DNA of 64,000 nucleotides from Weissella koreensis KCTC 3621 (GTDB lineage: Bacteria > Bacillota > Bacilli > Lactobacillales > Lactobacillaceae), in assembly GCF_000277645.1 (NCBI RefSeq), contig NZ_AKGG01000004.1:1-64000 (forward strand), written 5' to 3'. Below are positions 43,236-51,717 of the stretch, one piece after another (position 1 is the first letter of the stretch; each line of letters opens with the position of its first letter). Below the pieces are notes generated by a model that saw only the letters and a list, made by a program, of their open reading frames with translations, was not told the origin of the DNA and did not search any database. Both the position numbers and the translations under genes were made by a program.

Positions 43236-43280
43236 ATGCAACAAAATAAACTTGTTAAAATTAAAAATACCACCACCTAA
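43236..43280 (+). CDS. Putative attenuation leader peptide, 14 aa (Thr-rich end)
   Basis: ATG at 43236, preceded by AAGGAAGGTGG, opens MQQNKLVKIKNTTT and stops at TAA 43278-43280. The last three sense codons are all ACC (Thr). Directly downstream are nested pairing arms and a strong terminator before an amino-acid permease gene (see 43280-43373). This is the layout of ribosome-mediated attenuation, where stalling at scarce-tRNA codons changes folding. Supported by sequence layout only; no known family is claimed. Confidence 0.7.
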   Translation: MQQNKLVKIKNTTT

Positions 43281-43373
43281 ACCACAATTTAAATGGTTGG
43301 GAGTTTTTGGATATCTGAAATTAGATAATTTAGAGCAACCCAATCAATGCCTTTAGCACTGATTGGGTTTTTT
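43280..43373 (+). promoter_or_regulatory. Candidate transcription attenuator upstream of the permease
   Basis: Four segments can be read. Arm 1, AACCA (43280-43284), overlaps the leader stop codon. Arm 2, TGGTTGGG (43294-43301), pairs with arm 1 through TGGTT, or with arm 3, CCCAATCA (43339-43346), over 8 bp including one G-U. Arm 3 is also the 5' side of the terminator stem AACCCAATCA/TGATTGGGTT (43337-43346/43360-43369), followed by a T run to 43373. Thus 1:2 with 3:4 means stop, and 2:3 means read on. Confidence 0.7.
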
Positions 43374-43395
43374 ATATGGAAATGAGGAAGGTCAA

Positions 43396-44805
43396 ATGGA
43401 AAAAGATAAAGGTGATTCAAACAAAATGGGCTTAAAAGGCTCATTAACATCTGGGCAAATGCAGATGATTGCTTTGGGTGGAACAATTGGAGTAGGGTTG
43501 TTCATGGGGTCTGCCTCAACTATCGCCTGGACCGGACCATCTGTAGTATTAGCATATGCTGTGATGGGGTTTATTCTATATTTAGTTATGAGAGCATTGG
43601 GTGAGATGCTTTATATTAATCCTACTACTGGTTCCTTTGCGGATTATGCAACAAACTATATTCATCCGATAGCTGGTTGGATTACTTCTTGGAGTAATAT
43701 ATTTCAATATGTAGTGGTTGGTATTTCTGAAGTTATTGCTGTTGGAACTTATATTAATTATTGGTTTCCATCTGTTCCAGGTTGGACGTCTGGTTTGGTT
43801 GTTTTAATATTTTTAACGCTGGCTAATCTCGTTTCTGTTAAAGCATTTGGTCGGTTAGAATATTATTTTGCGATGATAAAAGTTGTTACGATTGTTTTAA
43901 TGATTATTATGGGATTGTTGATGATTTTATTTGGATTTGGTAATCATGGTCAACCTATTGGATTTGGAAATTTGTGGCAACATGGTGGTTTCTTTACAGG
44001 CGGTTTGAATGGGTTTATGTTTTCACTAGCCATTATTGCGGGATCATATCAAGGGATTGAAGTTTTAGGAATTACAGCAGGTGAAGCCGAAGAACCTAAA
44101 GCGGCTATCGCTAAAGCTATTCATTCTGTGGTTTACCGTATTTTGATTTTTTATGTAGGTGCCATCTTTATGATCGTCACAATTTTTCCATGGAATCAAC
44201 TTGGGCAAATTGGTTCGCCTTTTGTAGAAACGTTTGCCAAGGTAGGAATTGCTGGGGCAGCTTCTATTATTAATTTTGTTGTTTTGACAGCTGCCATGTC
44301 AGGAGCAAATTCGGGTATCTATTCATCAAGCCGAATGCTTTTTAAATTAAGTAAAGATGGATTTGTTTCTAAGACAATTGCTAAATTATCGAAGCATCAA
44401 GTTCCATATGTTTCAATTATTTCAATTTCTTTTGGGATCTTAATTGGAATTATTATGAATGTTTTTTTACAAAATTTTAGTAATATGGGAACAAAGTTAT
44501 TTGTGATTGTTTATAGTTCTTCTGTTTTGCCGGGAATGGTTCCGTGGTTTGTAATTGTGATTAGTGAATTGCGATTTAGGCATGCAAATCAGCATCAAAT
44601 GATAGATCATCCATTAATGATGCCATGGTATCCATATTCTAATTACTTCACACTTATTGCATTAAGTATTATTTTAATTTTTATGGCTATTAACCCAGAT
44701 ACACGTTTGTCGATTATCGTTGGGGCAGGATATATTGTTGTCTTGGCTTTGTTTTATCTGGTTTGGCATAAAAAACACCCTGATTTTTATCAAGGGAAAA
44801 AATAA
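43396..44805 (+). CDS. Amino acid permease, APC superfamily (possible threonine/serine importer)
   Basis: A 469-aa transporter with 12 predicted spans. The N-terminal LTSGQMQMIALGGTIGVGLFMGSASTIAWTGPS and EMLYINPTTGSFADYA are typical of the AAT subgroup, which includes CycA, AroP and LysP-like permeases. The substrate cannot be read from sequence; the Thr codons in the upstream leader suggest threonine. I chose ATG at 43396 with GAGGAAGG before it; an 11-codon extension would start inside the attenuator. The gene is monocistronic, with a terminator at 44811. Confidence 0.9.
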   Translation: MEKDKGDSNKMGLKGSLTSGQMQMIALGGTIGVGLFMGSASTIAWTGPSVVLAYAVMGFILYLVMRALGEMLYINPTTGSFADYATNYIHPIAGWITSWSNIFQYVVVGISEVIAVGTYINYWFPSVPGWTSGLVVLIFLTLANLVSVKAFGRLEYYFAMIKVVTIVLMIIMGLLMILFGFGNHGQPIGFGNLWQHGGFFTGGLNGFMFSLAIIAGSYQGIEVLGITAGEAEEPKAAIAKAIHSVVYRILIFYVGAIFMIVTIFPWNQLGQIGSPFVETFAKVGIAGAASIINFVVLTAAMSGANSGIYSSSRMLFKLSKDGFVSKTIAKLSKHQVPYVSIISISFGILIGIIMNVFLQNFSNMGTKLFVIVYSSSVLPGMVPWFVIVISELRFRHANQHQMIDHPLMMPWYPYSNYFTLIALSIILIFMAINPDTRLSIIVGAGYIVVLALFYLVWHKKHPDFYQGKK

Positions 44806-44810
44806 ATAAT

Positions 44811-44870
44811 AAAAAAGCTATTAAGGCCGTCTGAATGTTGATACATTTCGGTGCATTAATAGCTTTTTTA
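44811..44870. terminator. Bidirectional terminator between the permease and RpiR genes
   Basis: AAAAAAGCTATTAA (44811-44824) pairs with TTAATAGCTTTTTT (from 44856), with a loop of about 31 bases. Confidence 0.75.
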
Positions 44871-44876
44871 TTTGAT

Positions 44877-45719
44877 TTAATCACGAGTTTGATCAATGGC
44901 CTGACGAATTTCTTTCAAAACAGCGGTTGTTTTATCACCCATTTGAACCCCGACGAGGGTGAATAGGGTATCAACGATTGTTAGTTGAGCGATCAACGAT
45001 GACATTGACTCACTCCGAATATTAACTTCTTCAGCTGCACTAGATAGTACTAAATCTGCATTTTTGGCCAATTCAGAATTTGGGAAAGCTGTAATAGCGA
45101 TAATTTTTACTCCGTGAGCTTGTAAATGTTGCATGACAGACAAAGTATCATGATTACGACCAGAATGTGAAATCACCACTGCGACATCTTTGTTTGTCAT
45201 CCGAACAGCCTCCATGACCTGGATATCGTAATCCGGATGCTGAAAACCGTCAATGGGGGTTCTTAAAAATTTATGGTAAGCATTGAAGGCAACTAATGAA
45301 GAACCACCGATCCCAAAGAAGCCAACTTTTCTTGCAGAAGAAATCCAACTAGCGGCCGTGGAGATATTATCTTCATTTAGAACCTCTAAGGTTGAACTAA
45401 GTGCATTTTGTGCTCCTGAAAATACTTTTTTAATAATATGATGGGTATCATCATCTTCGTTAATTTCACCAAAGAAAGTATTATCATTAGGCATTGAAAT
45501 GGCTAAGCTCAATGAAAATTCACGGAAGGAATTGTAGCCAATACGTTTTACAAATCGTGAAATGGTCGCGGTCGAAAGAGAAGTTGCATTGGCCATTTCT
45601 TGAATTGTCATACTTTGTACTTGTTCTTCGTGCGTTAAGATAAAATCAGCAATTTTAGCATCCGAACCGTTTAATTGAGTTCTAAACGAACGAATTCTGG
45701 AAAATCCACTTTGTGCCAT
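44877..45719 (-). CDS. MurR/RpiR-family transcriptional regulator
   Basis: A 280-aa regulator with an N-terminal HTH_6 domain (about 1-77; MTIQEMANATSLSTATISRFVKRIGYNSFREF) and a SIS sugar-phosphate-sensing domain (about 110-240; ISSARKVGFFGIGGSSLVAFNAYHKF, VAVVISHSGRNHDTLSVMQHL). It probably binds a phosphosugar. It is divergent from gnd, with 178 bases between. A perfect TGTAAA-TTT-TTTACA palindrome in that gap is a good operator candidate. I infer that it controls gnd, perhaps sensing a pentose-phosphate or gluconate intermediate. Confidence 0.92.
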   Translation of the reverse strand: MAQSGFSRIRSFRTQLNGSDAKIADFILTHEEQVQSMTIQEMANATSLSTATISRFVKRIGYNSFREFSLSLAISMPNDNTFFGEINEDDDTHHIIKKVFSGAQNALSSTLEVLNEDNISTAASWISSARKVGFFGIGGSSLVAFNAYHKFLRTPIDGFQHPDYDIQVMEAVRMTNKDVAVVISHSGRNHDTLSVMQHLQAHGVKIIAITAFPNSELAKNADLVLSSAAEEVNIRSESMSSLIAQLTIVDTLFTLVGVQMGDKTTAVLKEIRQAIDQTRD

Positions 45720-45815
45720 GATGTTTTTCCTCGATTCATAAGAATTATAGTATTTACCTTTTATTTTACACTATTTAGAGGCGAGAGTGAGAGTATAAAA
45801 GGAATATAAGCGTTT

Positions 45816-45830
45816 TGTAAATTTTTTACA
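45816..45830. promoter_or_regulatory. Candidate RpiR operator
   Basis: TGTAAATTTTTTACA is a perfect inverted repeat just upstream of the gnd -35. TGTA(A)-N-TTACA symmetry is known for HexR, an RpiR-family regulator. Confidence 0.55.
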
Positions 45831-45840
45831 TATAAAACCC

Positions 45841-45869
45841 TTGCTTTAAGTAAAGATATTTCATATAAT
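45841..45869 (+). promoter_or_regulatory. Promoter of gnd
   Basis: TTGCTT (45841-45846), 17 bases, perfect TATAAT (45864-45869), with the start codon about 29 bases beyond. Confidence 0.8.
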
Positions 45870-45897
45870 AGAGTCATAATAAAAGAAGAGGTAATTA

Positions 45898-46809
45898 ATG
45901 ATGAAATTAGGAATGATCGGTCTTGGTAAAATGGGTCTTGGTTTGTCAGAAAATGCAGTAGACAATGGTAATGAAATTGTCGCATTTGACTTAAACAAAG
46001 ACTTTGTTAAAAAAGCAACTGACTACTCAGATAAGATCTCTAGTGCAGATTCAATCGAGGATATGTTGGCACAATTGCCATCACCAAAGGTTGTATGGGT
46101 TATGGTTCCAGCCGGAGCACCAACTAACTCAACTATCGATGAATTAATTTCAAAGATGGATGCTGGAGATATCATCATTGATGGTGGAAACTCAAATTAC
46201 AAGGATAACTTAGAACAAAATAAGCGTACAACAGCAGCAGGAATCAAGTTATTCGATGCTGGAACTTCAGGTGGAATGGACGGAGCCCGTAACGGTGGAA
46301 ACTTCATGATCGGTGGAGATGACGCAGAAGCATGGAAGATTTTGGAACCATTGTTTGAAGGAATCGCACAAGAAGGCGGATACCTTTACACAGGACGTTT
46401 GGGATCAGGACATTACTTGAAGATGGTCCACAACGGAATTGAATATGGAATGATGCAAGCGATTGGAGAAGGATTCGAAATTTTGGAAGCTTCACCATTT
46501 GACTATGATTTGGAAAAGGTAGCACATTTGTGGAACCACGGATCAGTTGTTCGTTCATGGTTGATGGAATTGGCTGAAGAACAATTCAGCAAGGATCCTA
46601 AGTTGGATGACATTACAGGACGTGTGGTAGCAACTGGAGAAGGAAAGTGGACTGTTGAAGAAGCTTTGGATAACCAAGTACCAGCCCCAGTAATCGCAAT
46701 TTCATTGATGATGCGTAACCGTTCATTACAAGCAGACACATTTACTGGAAAAGTAGTATCAGCTTTGCGTAATGGATTCGGTGGTCATGCCATGGAAAAG
46801 AAGAACTAA
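45898..46809 (+). CDS. gnd: 6-phosphogluconate dehydrogenase, decarboxylating, short form
   Basis: Oxidises and decarboxylates 6-phosphogluconate to ribulose 5-phosphate, the entry step of the phosphoketolase pathway in heterofermenters. It has 303 aa, the short YqeC/GndA-like type, instead of about 470. The Rossmann motif is GMIGLGKMG (G8, G10, G13); the catalytic-type segment is FDAGTSGGMDGARNGGNFMIGG and the helix HYLKMVHNGIEYGMMQAIGEG follows. Which cofactor it uses (NAD or NADP) is not certain from sequence. Two adjacent ATGs (45898, 45901) are possible starts after AAGAAGAGG. Codon use is strongly biased, so expression is probably high. Confidence 0.95.
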   Translation: MMKLGMIGLGKMGLGLSENAVDNGNEIVAFDLNKDFVKKATDYSDKISSADSIEDMLAQLPSPKVVWVMVPAGAPTNSTIDELISKMDAGDIIIDGGNSNYKDNLEQNKRTTAAGIKLFDAGTSGGMDGARNGGNFMIGGDDAEAWKILEPLFEGIAQEGGYLYTGRLGSGHYLKMVHNGIEYGMMQAIGEGFEILEASPFDYDLEKVAHLWNHGSVVRSWLMELAEEQFSKDPKLDDITGRVVATGEGKWTVEEALDNQVPAPVIAISLMMRNRSLQADTFTGKVVSALRNGFGGHAMEKKN

Positions 46810-46922
46810 TTTTTAAGATATAATTTGGGGAAATTATATTCTGTATTATAAAAATTAGCCTTCCACATAATGCTTTAAATTTTGGGAGTTAATGAAATAC
46901 GTGTTATAAAACTCGTTCTTAG

Positions 46923-46970
46923 ATGTCGTATATTAGTTGGATATTTATCTAACTTTTATACGACATTTTT
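46923..46970 (+). terminator. Terminator downstream of gnd
   Basis: ATGTCGTATA (46923-46932) pairs with TATACGACAT (46957-46966), extended by an inner GTTGGAT/ATCTAAC stem, then T run. It is 113 bases after the gnd stop. Confidence 0.8.
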
Positions 46971-47056
46971 GTTGTTTAAAATTTATTTGTTAATTATAGA
47001 AGTATAATTAAAACTAATGTAAAAAACAGTGGATATGAACAAAGAATAATAAGTAT

Positions 47057-47085
47057 TTGACAACGATAAGATAAACCATTAAAAT
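47057..47085 (+). promoter_or_regulatory. Promoter of tRNA-Asn copy 2
   Basis: TTGACA (47057-47062), 17 bases, TAAAAT (47080-47085). Confidence 0.8.
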
Positions 47086-47112
47086 ATAAAGTTGTAGCCA
47101 GGTTACAATTAT

Positions 47113-47185
47113 TCCGAATTAGCTCAGTTGGTAGAGCACACGACTGTTAATCGTGCTGTCGTCGGTTCGAGCCCGACATTCGGAG
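47113..47185 (+). tRNA. tRNA-Asn (anticodon GTT), copy 2
   Basis: Identical over 73 nt, and a few flanking bases, to the copy after the 5S gene. It has its own promoter and a terminator at 47207. CCA is not encoded. Confidence 0.97.
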
Positions 47186-47206
47186 TTTAGAATGATTTTA
47201 TAGAGG

Positions 47207-47240
47207 GAGGTTGGGATCTTTTTGTCCCGACCTCATTTTT
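47207..47240 (+). terminator. Terminator after tRNA-Asn
   Basis: GAGGTTGGGA (47207-47216) pairs with TCCCGACCTC (47225-47234), one G-U, then ATTTTT. Confidence 0.75.
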
Positions 47241-47259
47241 ATTTGAAAGGAAATTGGGA

Positions 47260-47922
47260 ATGGTTAAGCAGGGTAAATTCGCACAAGTCAATCAAATGAA
47301 ACGACAAAAAAATGTTGCCAGAAGACAGTTGGATCATAATAGTAAAACTATTATGAATGATAAAATCGCTGAATTTTTAACAGTCCGATATCATTTGATG
47401 AATCAAAAACAACCAGTGTGGGTGATTCAAGAAACTATGCTGCGCTTTTTGAATATCCTAATTGACCAATTTGGAACACAAACAATATGGAATTTAGAGG
47501 ATGGATTGGAACAAAGCTTTAAAACTATTGGTAATCAAGTTCCTTGGCAGTTTTATTATATTTTAAGTCTTCAAAAAACAAATTTTATGAAATTTTTAAA
47601 GCGTGAAGTTCCGGCTGTACCACTAAAAGATCGGCTTATTATGGTGAATGTAAGTTTGCAAACCTTTGATGAAATTGTTACTCAGCATTTAGCTTTGAAC
47701 TGGTTTGCTGCACAATATCGAAACCAGCCTGAAAAATTGCAACAATTACAAGCCGCTCAGATTAGTGATCTTCAAAAAAGTTTTTTAAATGAAGAAGGGG
47801 TTGCTTGGAAGTCTGTTGAGGTGTTATACTTAAATCAAGCTATTGCGAGTGACAAGAGTTCTTTAGATTCACAAACACGTAAATGGATTGCTGCTTTAAA
47901 ACAAATTGAAATTAATTTATAA
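47260..47922 (+). CDS. Hypothetical protein, 220 aa
   Basis: I do not recognise it. The protein is basic at the N terminus (KQGKFAQVNQMKRQKNVARRQL), mostly helical in look, with no signal peptide, membrane segment or cysteine. Mid segments such as MLRFLNILIDQFGTQTIWNLEDGLEQSF resemble no family I know. I chose ATG at 47260, 8 bases after GAAAGGA. It is wedged between tRNA genes, a classical insertion-prone site, but base composition and codon use match the neighbours and no integrase or repeat is near. It is likely a lineage-specific gene. Confidence 0.7.
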   Translation: MVKQGKFAQVNQMKRQKNVARRQLDHNSKTIMNDKIAEFLTVRYHLMNQKQPVWVIQETMLRFLNILIDQFGTQTIWNLEDGLEQSFKTIGNQVPWQFYYILSLQKTNFMKFLKREVPAVPLKDRLIMVNVSLQTFDEIVTQHLALNWFAAQYRNQPEKLQQLQAAQISDLQKSFLNEEGVAWKSVEVLYLNQAIASDKSSLDSQTRKWIAALKQIEINL

Positions 47923-47929
47923 AATATCG

Positions 47930-47958
47930 TTGACACTTTGCAATATAGTTGTTATGAT
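47930..47958 (+). promoter_or_regulatory. Promoter of the Leu-Thr-Arg tRNA cluster
   Basis: TTGACA (47930-47935), 17 bases, TATGAT (47953-47958), immediately after the preceding gene stop. Confidence 0.85.
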
Positions 47959-47995
47959 ATATAAGTTGTTTCGGTTACTACAGTAAAACATCTAT

Positions 47996-48078
47996 GCGGA
48001 TGTGGCGGAACTGGCAGACGCGCAGGATTTAGGTTCCTGTGTCCTTGTGACGTGCAGGTTCGATTCCTGTCATCCGCA
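47996..48078 (+). tRNA. tRNA-Leu (anticodon TAG)
   Basis: An 83-nt class II tRNA with long variable arm. Acceptor GCGGATG/CATCCGC; anticodon loop TTTAGGT. CCA is not encoded. Confidence 0.95.
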
Positions 48079-48093
48079 TTTTATATCTATCAA

Positions 48094-48166
48094 GCCGACT
48101 TAGCTCAGTTGGCAGAGCGCTTCACTAGTAATGAAGAGGTCGCTGGTTCGATTCCAGTAGTCGGCA
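48094..48166 (+). tRNA. tRNA-Thr (anticodon AGT)
   Basis: A 73-nt cloverleaf, acceptor GCCGACT/AGTCGGC, anticodon loop CTAGTAA. A34 implies inosine modification by TadA to read ACU and ACC. CCA is not encoded. Confidence 0.95.
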
Positions 48167-48201
48167 TTGGCTTGATAAATATGATAGCCCACAATTATTT
48201 T

Positions 48202-48275
48202 GCACCTATAGCGCAATTGGATAGAGTGTCTGACTACGAATCAGAAGGTTGCAGGTTCGACTCCTGCTAGGTGCA
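48202..48275 (+). tRNA. tRNA-Arg (anticodon ACG)
   Basis: A 74-nt cloverleaf, acceptor GCACCTA/TAGGTGC, anticodon loop CTACGAA. A34 is the normal TadA substrate in bacteria. CCA is not encoded. Confidence 0.96.
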
Positions 48276-48290
48276 TTAATATCTTATTAT

Positions 48291-48323
48291 AAAAGAGATT
48301 GGATTTCCAATCTCTTTTATTGT
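48291..48323. terminator. Terminator of the tRNA cluster
   Basis: AAAAGAGATTGGA and TCCAATCTCTTTT form a perfect stem with a T run. Confidence 0.85.
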
Positions 48324-48475
48324 CGTTTTATCTTTTTTTAAGCTTTAAACGTTAGAGTAGGTTAAACTTTTTCAATATTTAGGGTTTTTAATAATTAAAA
48401 TGTTTGTTTTTTAATTAATTTAAGTCTAAAAATGATAAAATTAAGCTAATTTAAATTAAAAATAAGGAATACGAT

Positions 48476-48958
48476 ATGTCTTCTAAGAATATGACGGATA
48501 TTATTGAAGCGTATTTACTTCAATTGTTGCAAGTTCAATCGGTAATTGAAATTAGAAGAGCCGAATTGGCACAACGTTTTGAAGTGGTACCTTCACAGAT
48601 TAACTATGTTTTACGAACTCGTTTTTCCACGCACCGCGGTTATTTAGTTGATTCAAAACGGGGTGGGAATGGTTATATTAAAATAACACGCATTGATGAA
48701 AACGATCGAGCGTATCAATTAGTGGCGGTTTTAAAGATGATACCATCCCAAATCACGGTACAAGCTAGTCAAGAATTATTACAAATTATTCAAGAGATGC
48801 AATTAATGTCCCAGCGTGAAGTTGAACTGATTTCAACATTATTCCGACCAGCAAGTCTGAATCGTGTTAGTGCAGAAGAAGGTGATCAACTGCGGGCGCA
48901 TTTAATGCGAGAACTCATTGAACGGTTACGGTTTGAAATTATTCAGGAGGTTGAATAA
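48476..48958 (+). CDS. ctsR: Transcriptional repressor CtsR
   Basis: Class III heat-shock repressor of clp genes, 160 aa. N-terminal winged HTH: IRRAELAQRFEVVPSQINYVLRTRFSTHRGYLVDSKRGGNGYIKI, including the RGGxGY heat-sensing glycine loop. The C-terminal dimerisation domain follows. It lies 2 bases before clpC with a CAGGAGG site for the latter. No McsA/McsB genes intervene, as in other lactic acid bacteria. I could not find a good CtsR box (AGGTCAAANANAGGTCAAA type) in the 150 bases upstream. Confidence 0.96.
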   Translation: MSSKNMTDIIEAYLLQLLQVQSVIEIRRAELAQRFEVVPSQINYVLRTRFSTHRGYLVDSKRGGNGYIKITRIDENDRAYQLVAVLKMIPSQITVQASQELLQIIQEMQLMSQREVELISTLFRPASLNRVSAEEGDQLRAHLMRELIERLRFEIIQEVE

Positions 48959-48960
48959 AC

Positions 48961-51423
48961 ATGGCAGAAGATTACACACAAAGTGCACAAAATGTATTGA
49001 AGTTGGCGCAGGAACAAGCACGCTATTTTCGACACCAAGCGGTAGGCACTGAGCATTTATTATTAGCACTTGTCTTAGAATATGATGGTGTTGCCAGCAA
49101 CGTTTTACGTTCATTTGATTTATCAATAGAATCTTTGCAAGAAACAGTTGAGGGGTTTATTGGTTATGGAAATGCAAAACGATCTGACTTAGCTTTTCGA
49201 CCATATTCACCAAAAGCGGCTGAAATTTTAAACTTAGCAGCTCAAGAGGCTCAAAGACTTAATGCCAATCAAATTGGAACAGAACATATCTTGTTGGCCC
49301 TATTGGCTGATGAAAGTGTTTTGTCATCAAGAATCTTATTTGAGTTAGAAGTTAATCCAAATGATGTTCGCCGACAAGTGATTCAGATGTTGGGGATTGA
49401 AGAAAAGCCACAACGCGATCGACGCCGGAATAAAAATAATGAAGAACAAGGTGGAACTCCAACACTTGATGGGTTAGCACGTGATTTAACGGCACAAGCT
49501 AATGCAGGATCAATGGACCCTGTGATTGGTAGGACTGATGAAGTTAAAAGAGTGATCCAAATTTTGGCCCGCCGAACTAAAAATAATCCAGTTTTGATTG
49601 GTGAACCAGGTGTTGGTAAGACAGCAATTGCAGAAGGTTTGGCTCAAAAATTGGCCCAAGGTGATGTCCCAGCTGATTTACTTGGTAAGCGTCTGATGAT
49701 GTTAGATATGGGTTCATTAGTAGCAGGAACAAAATTCCGTGGTGAATTTGAAGATCGTTTGAAAAAGATTATCGAAGAAATTCATCAAGATGGAAAAGTA
49801 ATTCTGTTTATTGATGAATTACATACGTTAATTGGTGCTGGCGGCGCAGAGGGGGCAATTGATGCTTCTAATATTTTAAAGCCAGCTCTTGCACGTGGTG
49901 AACTGCAAACCATTGGGGCCACGACGTTAAATGAATATCAAAAGTATATTGAAACCGATGCCGCTTTGGAACGTCGTTTTGCACAAGTAATGGTCAATGA
50001 ACCTAGTGAAGCTGATGCAGTGGAGATTTTACGTGGCCTAAAATCACGTTATGAAAGTCATCATCAGGTTGAGATTACAGATGATGCAATAAAAGCAGCA
50101 GTAAAGTTATCAAGTCGATACGTCCCAGATCGTTTCTTGCCAGATAAGGCAATTGATTTAATGGATGAAACGGCCGCAAAAGTACGAATTGATCAAATGG
50201 GGGTAAAAACTCCTTTGGTTAAGTTAGAAGCTAAGTTGCAAGCGTTACGTACTGAAAAAGATCAAGCTTTAGAAGAGCTTGATTTTGAATTAGCTGCCCA
50301 AATTCGTAAGAAAGAAATGACGCAAAAGAAACGACTTGATAACTATCGCCAAGAACAGGCTACGACGGGAAGTGATCGTTTAAAAGTTGAACCAGAGATG
50401 ATTGCTGAAGTTTTGGCTGAGCAAACAGGAATTCCAGTTCAACAGATGACAAAGAGTGAACAACAAAGACTTTTGAATCTTGAAAAAGAATTGCATGAAC
50501 GTGTGATTGGTCAAGATGAAGCTATTTCCGCTATCGCTCGTTCAATTCGACGTGCTCGTTCAGGATTGAAAGATCCAAATCGTCCAATTGGAACGTTTAT
50601 GTTTTTGGGACCAACAGGGGTTGGAAAAACTGAATTGGCAAAAGCATTGGCTGCAACAATGTTTGGCTCAGAAGATAATATGATTCGAGTTGATATGTCT
50701 GAATTTATGGAGTCATATTCAACAAGTCGTTTGATTGGATCAGCACCAGGATATGTGGGTTATGATGAAGGCGGACAGTTAACAGAAAAAGTTCGTCGAA
50801 ATCCATATTCAGTTGTTTTATTAGATGAGGCGGAAAAAGCACATCCTGATATTTATAACTTAATGTTACAAGTCTTTGATGATGGTTATTTGACCGATTC
50901 AAAGGGACGTAAGGTTGATTTTAGAAATACAATCATTATTATGACTTCTAATTTGGGAGCGACACGACTCCGTGATGAAAAGTCGGTTGGATTTGGGGCT
51001 GATAATAGCTTTGGTAATTTTGAAAAGATGAACAACGTCATGCGGAAGACTTTAAAAGAGACCTTCCGCCCTGAGTTCATCAATCGAATTGATGAAGTGG
51101 TGGTCTTCCAATCTTTGGCTGAGTCAGAAGTTCAACAAATTGTTCGCTTGATGGCGGATCAAATGATTAAAAGAATTACCAATCAAGGCTTCAAGGTTAA
51201 AATGACGCCCGCAGCAATTTCAGTTGTGGCTAAAGCTGGATTTGATCCAGAATATGGGGCACGACCAATTCGTCGGGCTTTGCAAAACTTAGTTGAAGAT
51301 CGTTTGAGTGAAGAACTGTTAGCAGGAAAAATTACCGTCAATGATCAGGTAACTTTGGGTGCTAAGAAAGATGAAATTACCATCACTGTTAAACCGATGA
51401 AAAAAGAAATGGTTAAAAATTAA
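48961..51423 (+). CDS. clpC: ATP-dependent Clp protease ATP-binding subunit ClpC
   Basis: AAA+ unfoldase that feeds proteins to ClpP. Its 820 aa hold two Clp N repeats (about 1-145), AAA-1 with Walker A GEPGVGKT (about 214), a UVR-like middle region with coiled coil (about 415-460), AAA-2 with GPTGVGKT (about 550) and a D2-small C-terminal domain ([16 protein letters not shown]). Length and middle-domain size fit ClpC, not ClpB. It is translated with ctsR. Confidence 0.96.
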   Translation: MAEDYTQSAQNVLKLAQEQARYFRHQAVGTEHLLLALVLEYDGVASNVLRSFDLSIESLQETVEGFIGYGNAKRSDLAFRPYSPKAAEILNLAAQEAQRLNANQIGTEHILLALLADESVLSSRILFELEVNPNDVRRQVIQMLGIEEKPQRDRRRNKNNEEQGGTPTLDGLARDLTAQANAGSMDPVIGRTDEVKRVIQILARRTKNNPVLIGEPGVGKTAIAEGLAQKLAQGDVPADLLGKRLMMLDMGSLVAGTKFRGEFEDRLKKIIEEIHQDGKVILFIDELHTLIGAGGAEGAIDASNILKPALARGELQTIGATTLNEYQKYIETDAALERRFAQVMVNEPSEADAVEILRGLKSRYESHHQVEITDDAIKAAVKLSSRYVPDRFLPDKAIDLMDETAAKVRIDQMGVKTPLVKLEAKLQALRTEKDQALEELDFELAAQIRKKEMTQKKRLDNYRQEQATTGSDRLKVEPEMIAEVLAEQTGIPVQQMTKSEQQRLLNLEKELHERVIGQDEAISAIARSIRRARSGLKDPNRPIGTFMFLGPTGVGKTELAKALAATMFGSEDNMIRVDMSEFMESYSTSRLIGSAPGYVGYDEGGQLTEKVRRNPYSVVLLDEAEKAHPDIYNLMLQVFDDGYLTDSKGRKVDFRNTIIIMTSNLGATRLRDEKSVGFGADNSFGNFEKMNNVMRKTLKETFRPEFINRIDEVVVFQSLAESEVQQIVRLMADQMIKRITNQGFKVKMTPAAISVVAKAGFDPEYGARPIRRALQNLVEDRLSEELLAGKITVNDQVTLGAKKDEITITVKPMKKEMVKN

Positions 51424-51581
51424 TAAGATTAAGTTAAATTGCTATCTGGTTTATTGAATTGGATTTGGTATAAGGGTAACAGGTTGAAAAAAACAGTCAA
51501 AACTGTTATATTTAGATTAGTTTAACTGTGTATTTAAAAAGTTATTTAGGAAATATTGTCCCCAAATGGCTTTATAGCAAG

Positions 51582-51622
51582 GATAATAGCGCTTTTGATA
51601 AAATAAGCGTTATTATCTTTTT
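51582..51622 (+). terminator. Terminator between clpC and rpoB
   Basis: GATAATAGCGCTT (51582-51594) pairs with AAGCGTTATTATC (51605-51617), then a T run. It ends ctsR-clpC or attenuates in the rpoB leader. No other feature is clear in 51424-51717, and I see no strong rpoB promoter. Confidence 0.75.
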
Positions 51623-51717
51623 TGCGCTTAAAAATGGGTGAAATACACGATTTGTAACTAAACAGTAATATTTCATTTGGTGCACAGCAGACCAAAATTT
51701 AGAGTGAGGTGGAAAAC

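Noticed and set aside
46818..46840. Hairpin ATATAATTT-GGGG-AAATTATAT right after gnd as a terminator
   Set aside because: AT-only stem with no T tract; the stronger terminator is at 46923.
41366..47185. The two identical tRNA-Asn copies as attachment sites (attL/attR) of an integrated element
   Set aside because: The 5.7 kb between them holds pepD, a permease, an RpiR gene and gnd with host-like composition and no integrase; identity over a whole tRNA is expected for gene copies.
48324..48475. CtsR-binding box upstream of ctsR
   Set aside because: Only loose partial matches such as GGTTAAAC were found; the direct-repeat heptads are not there.
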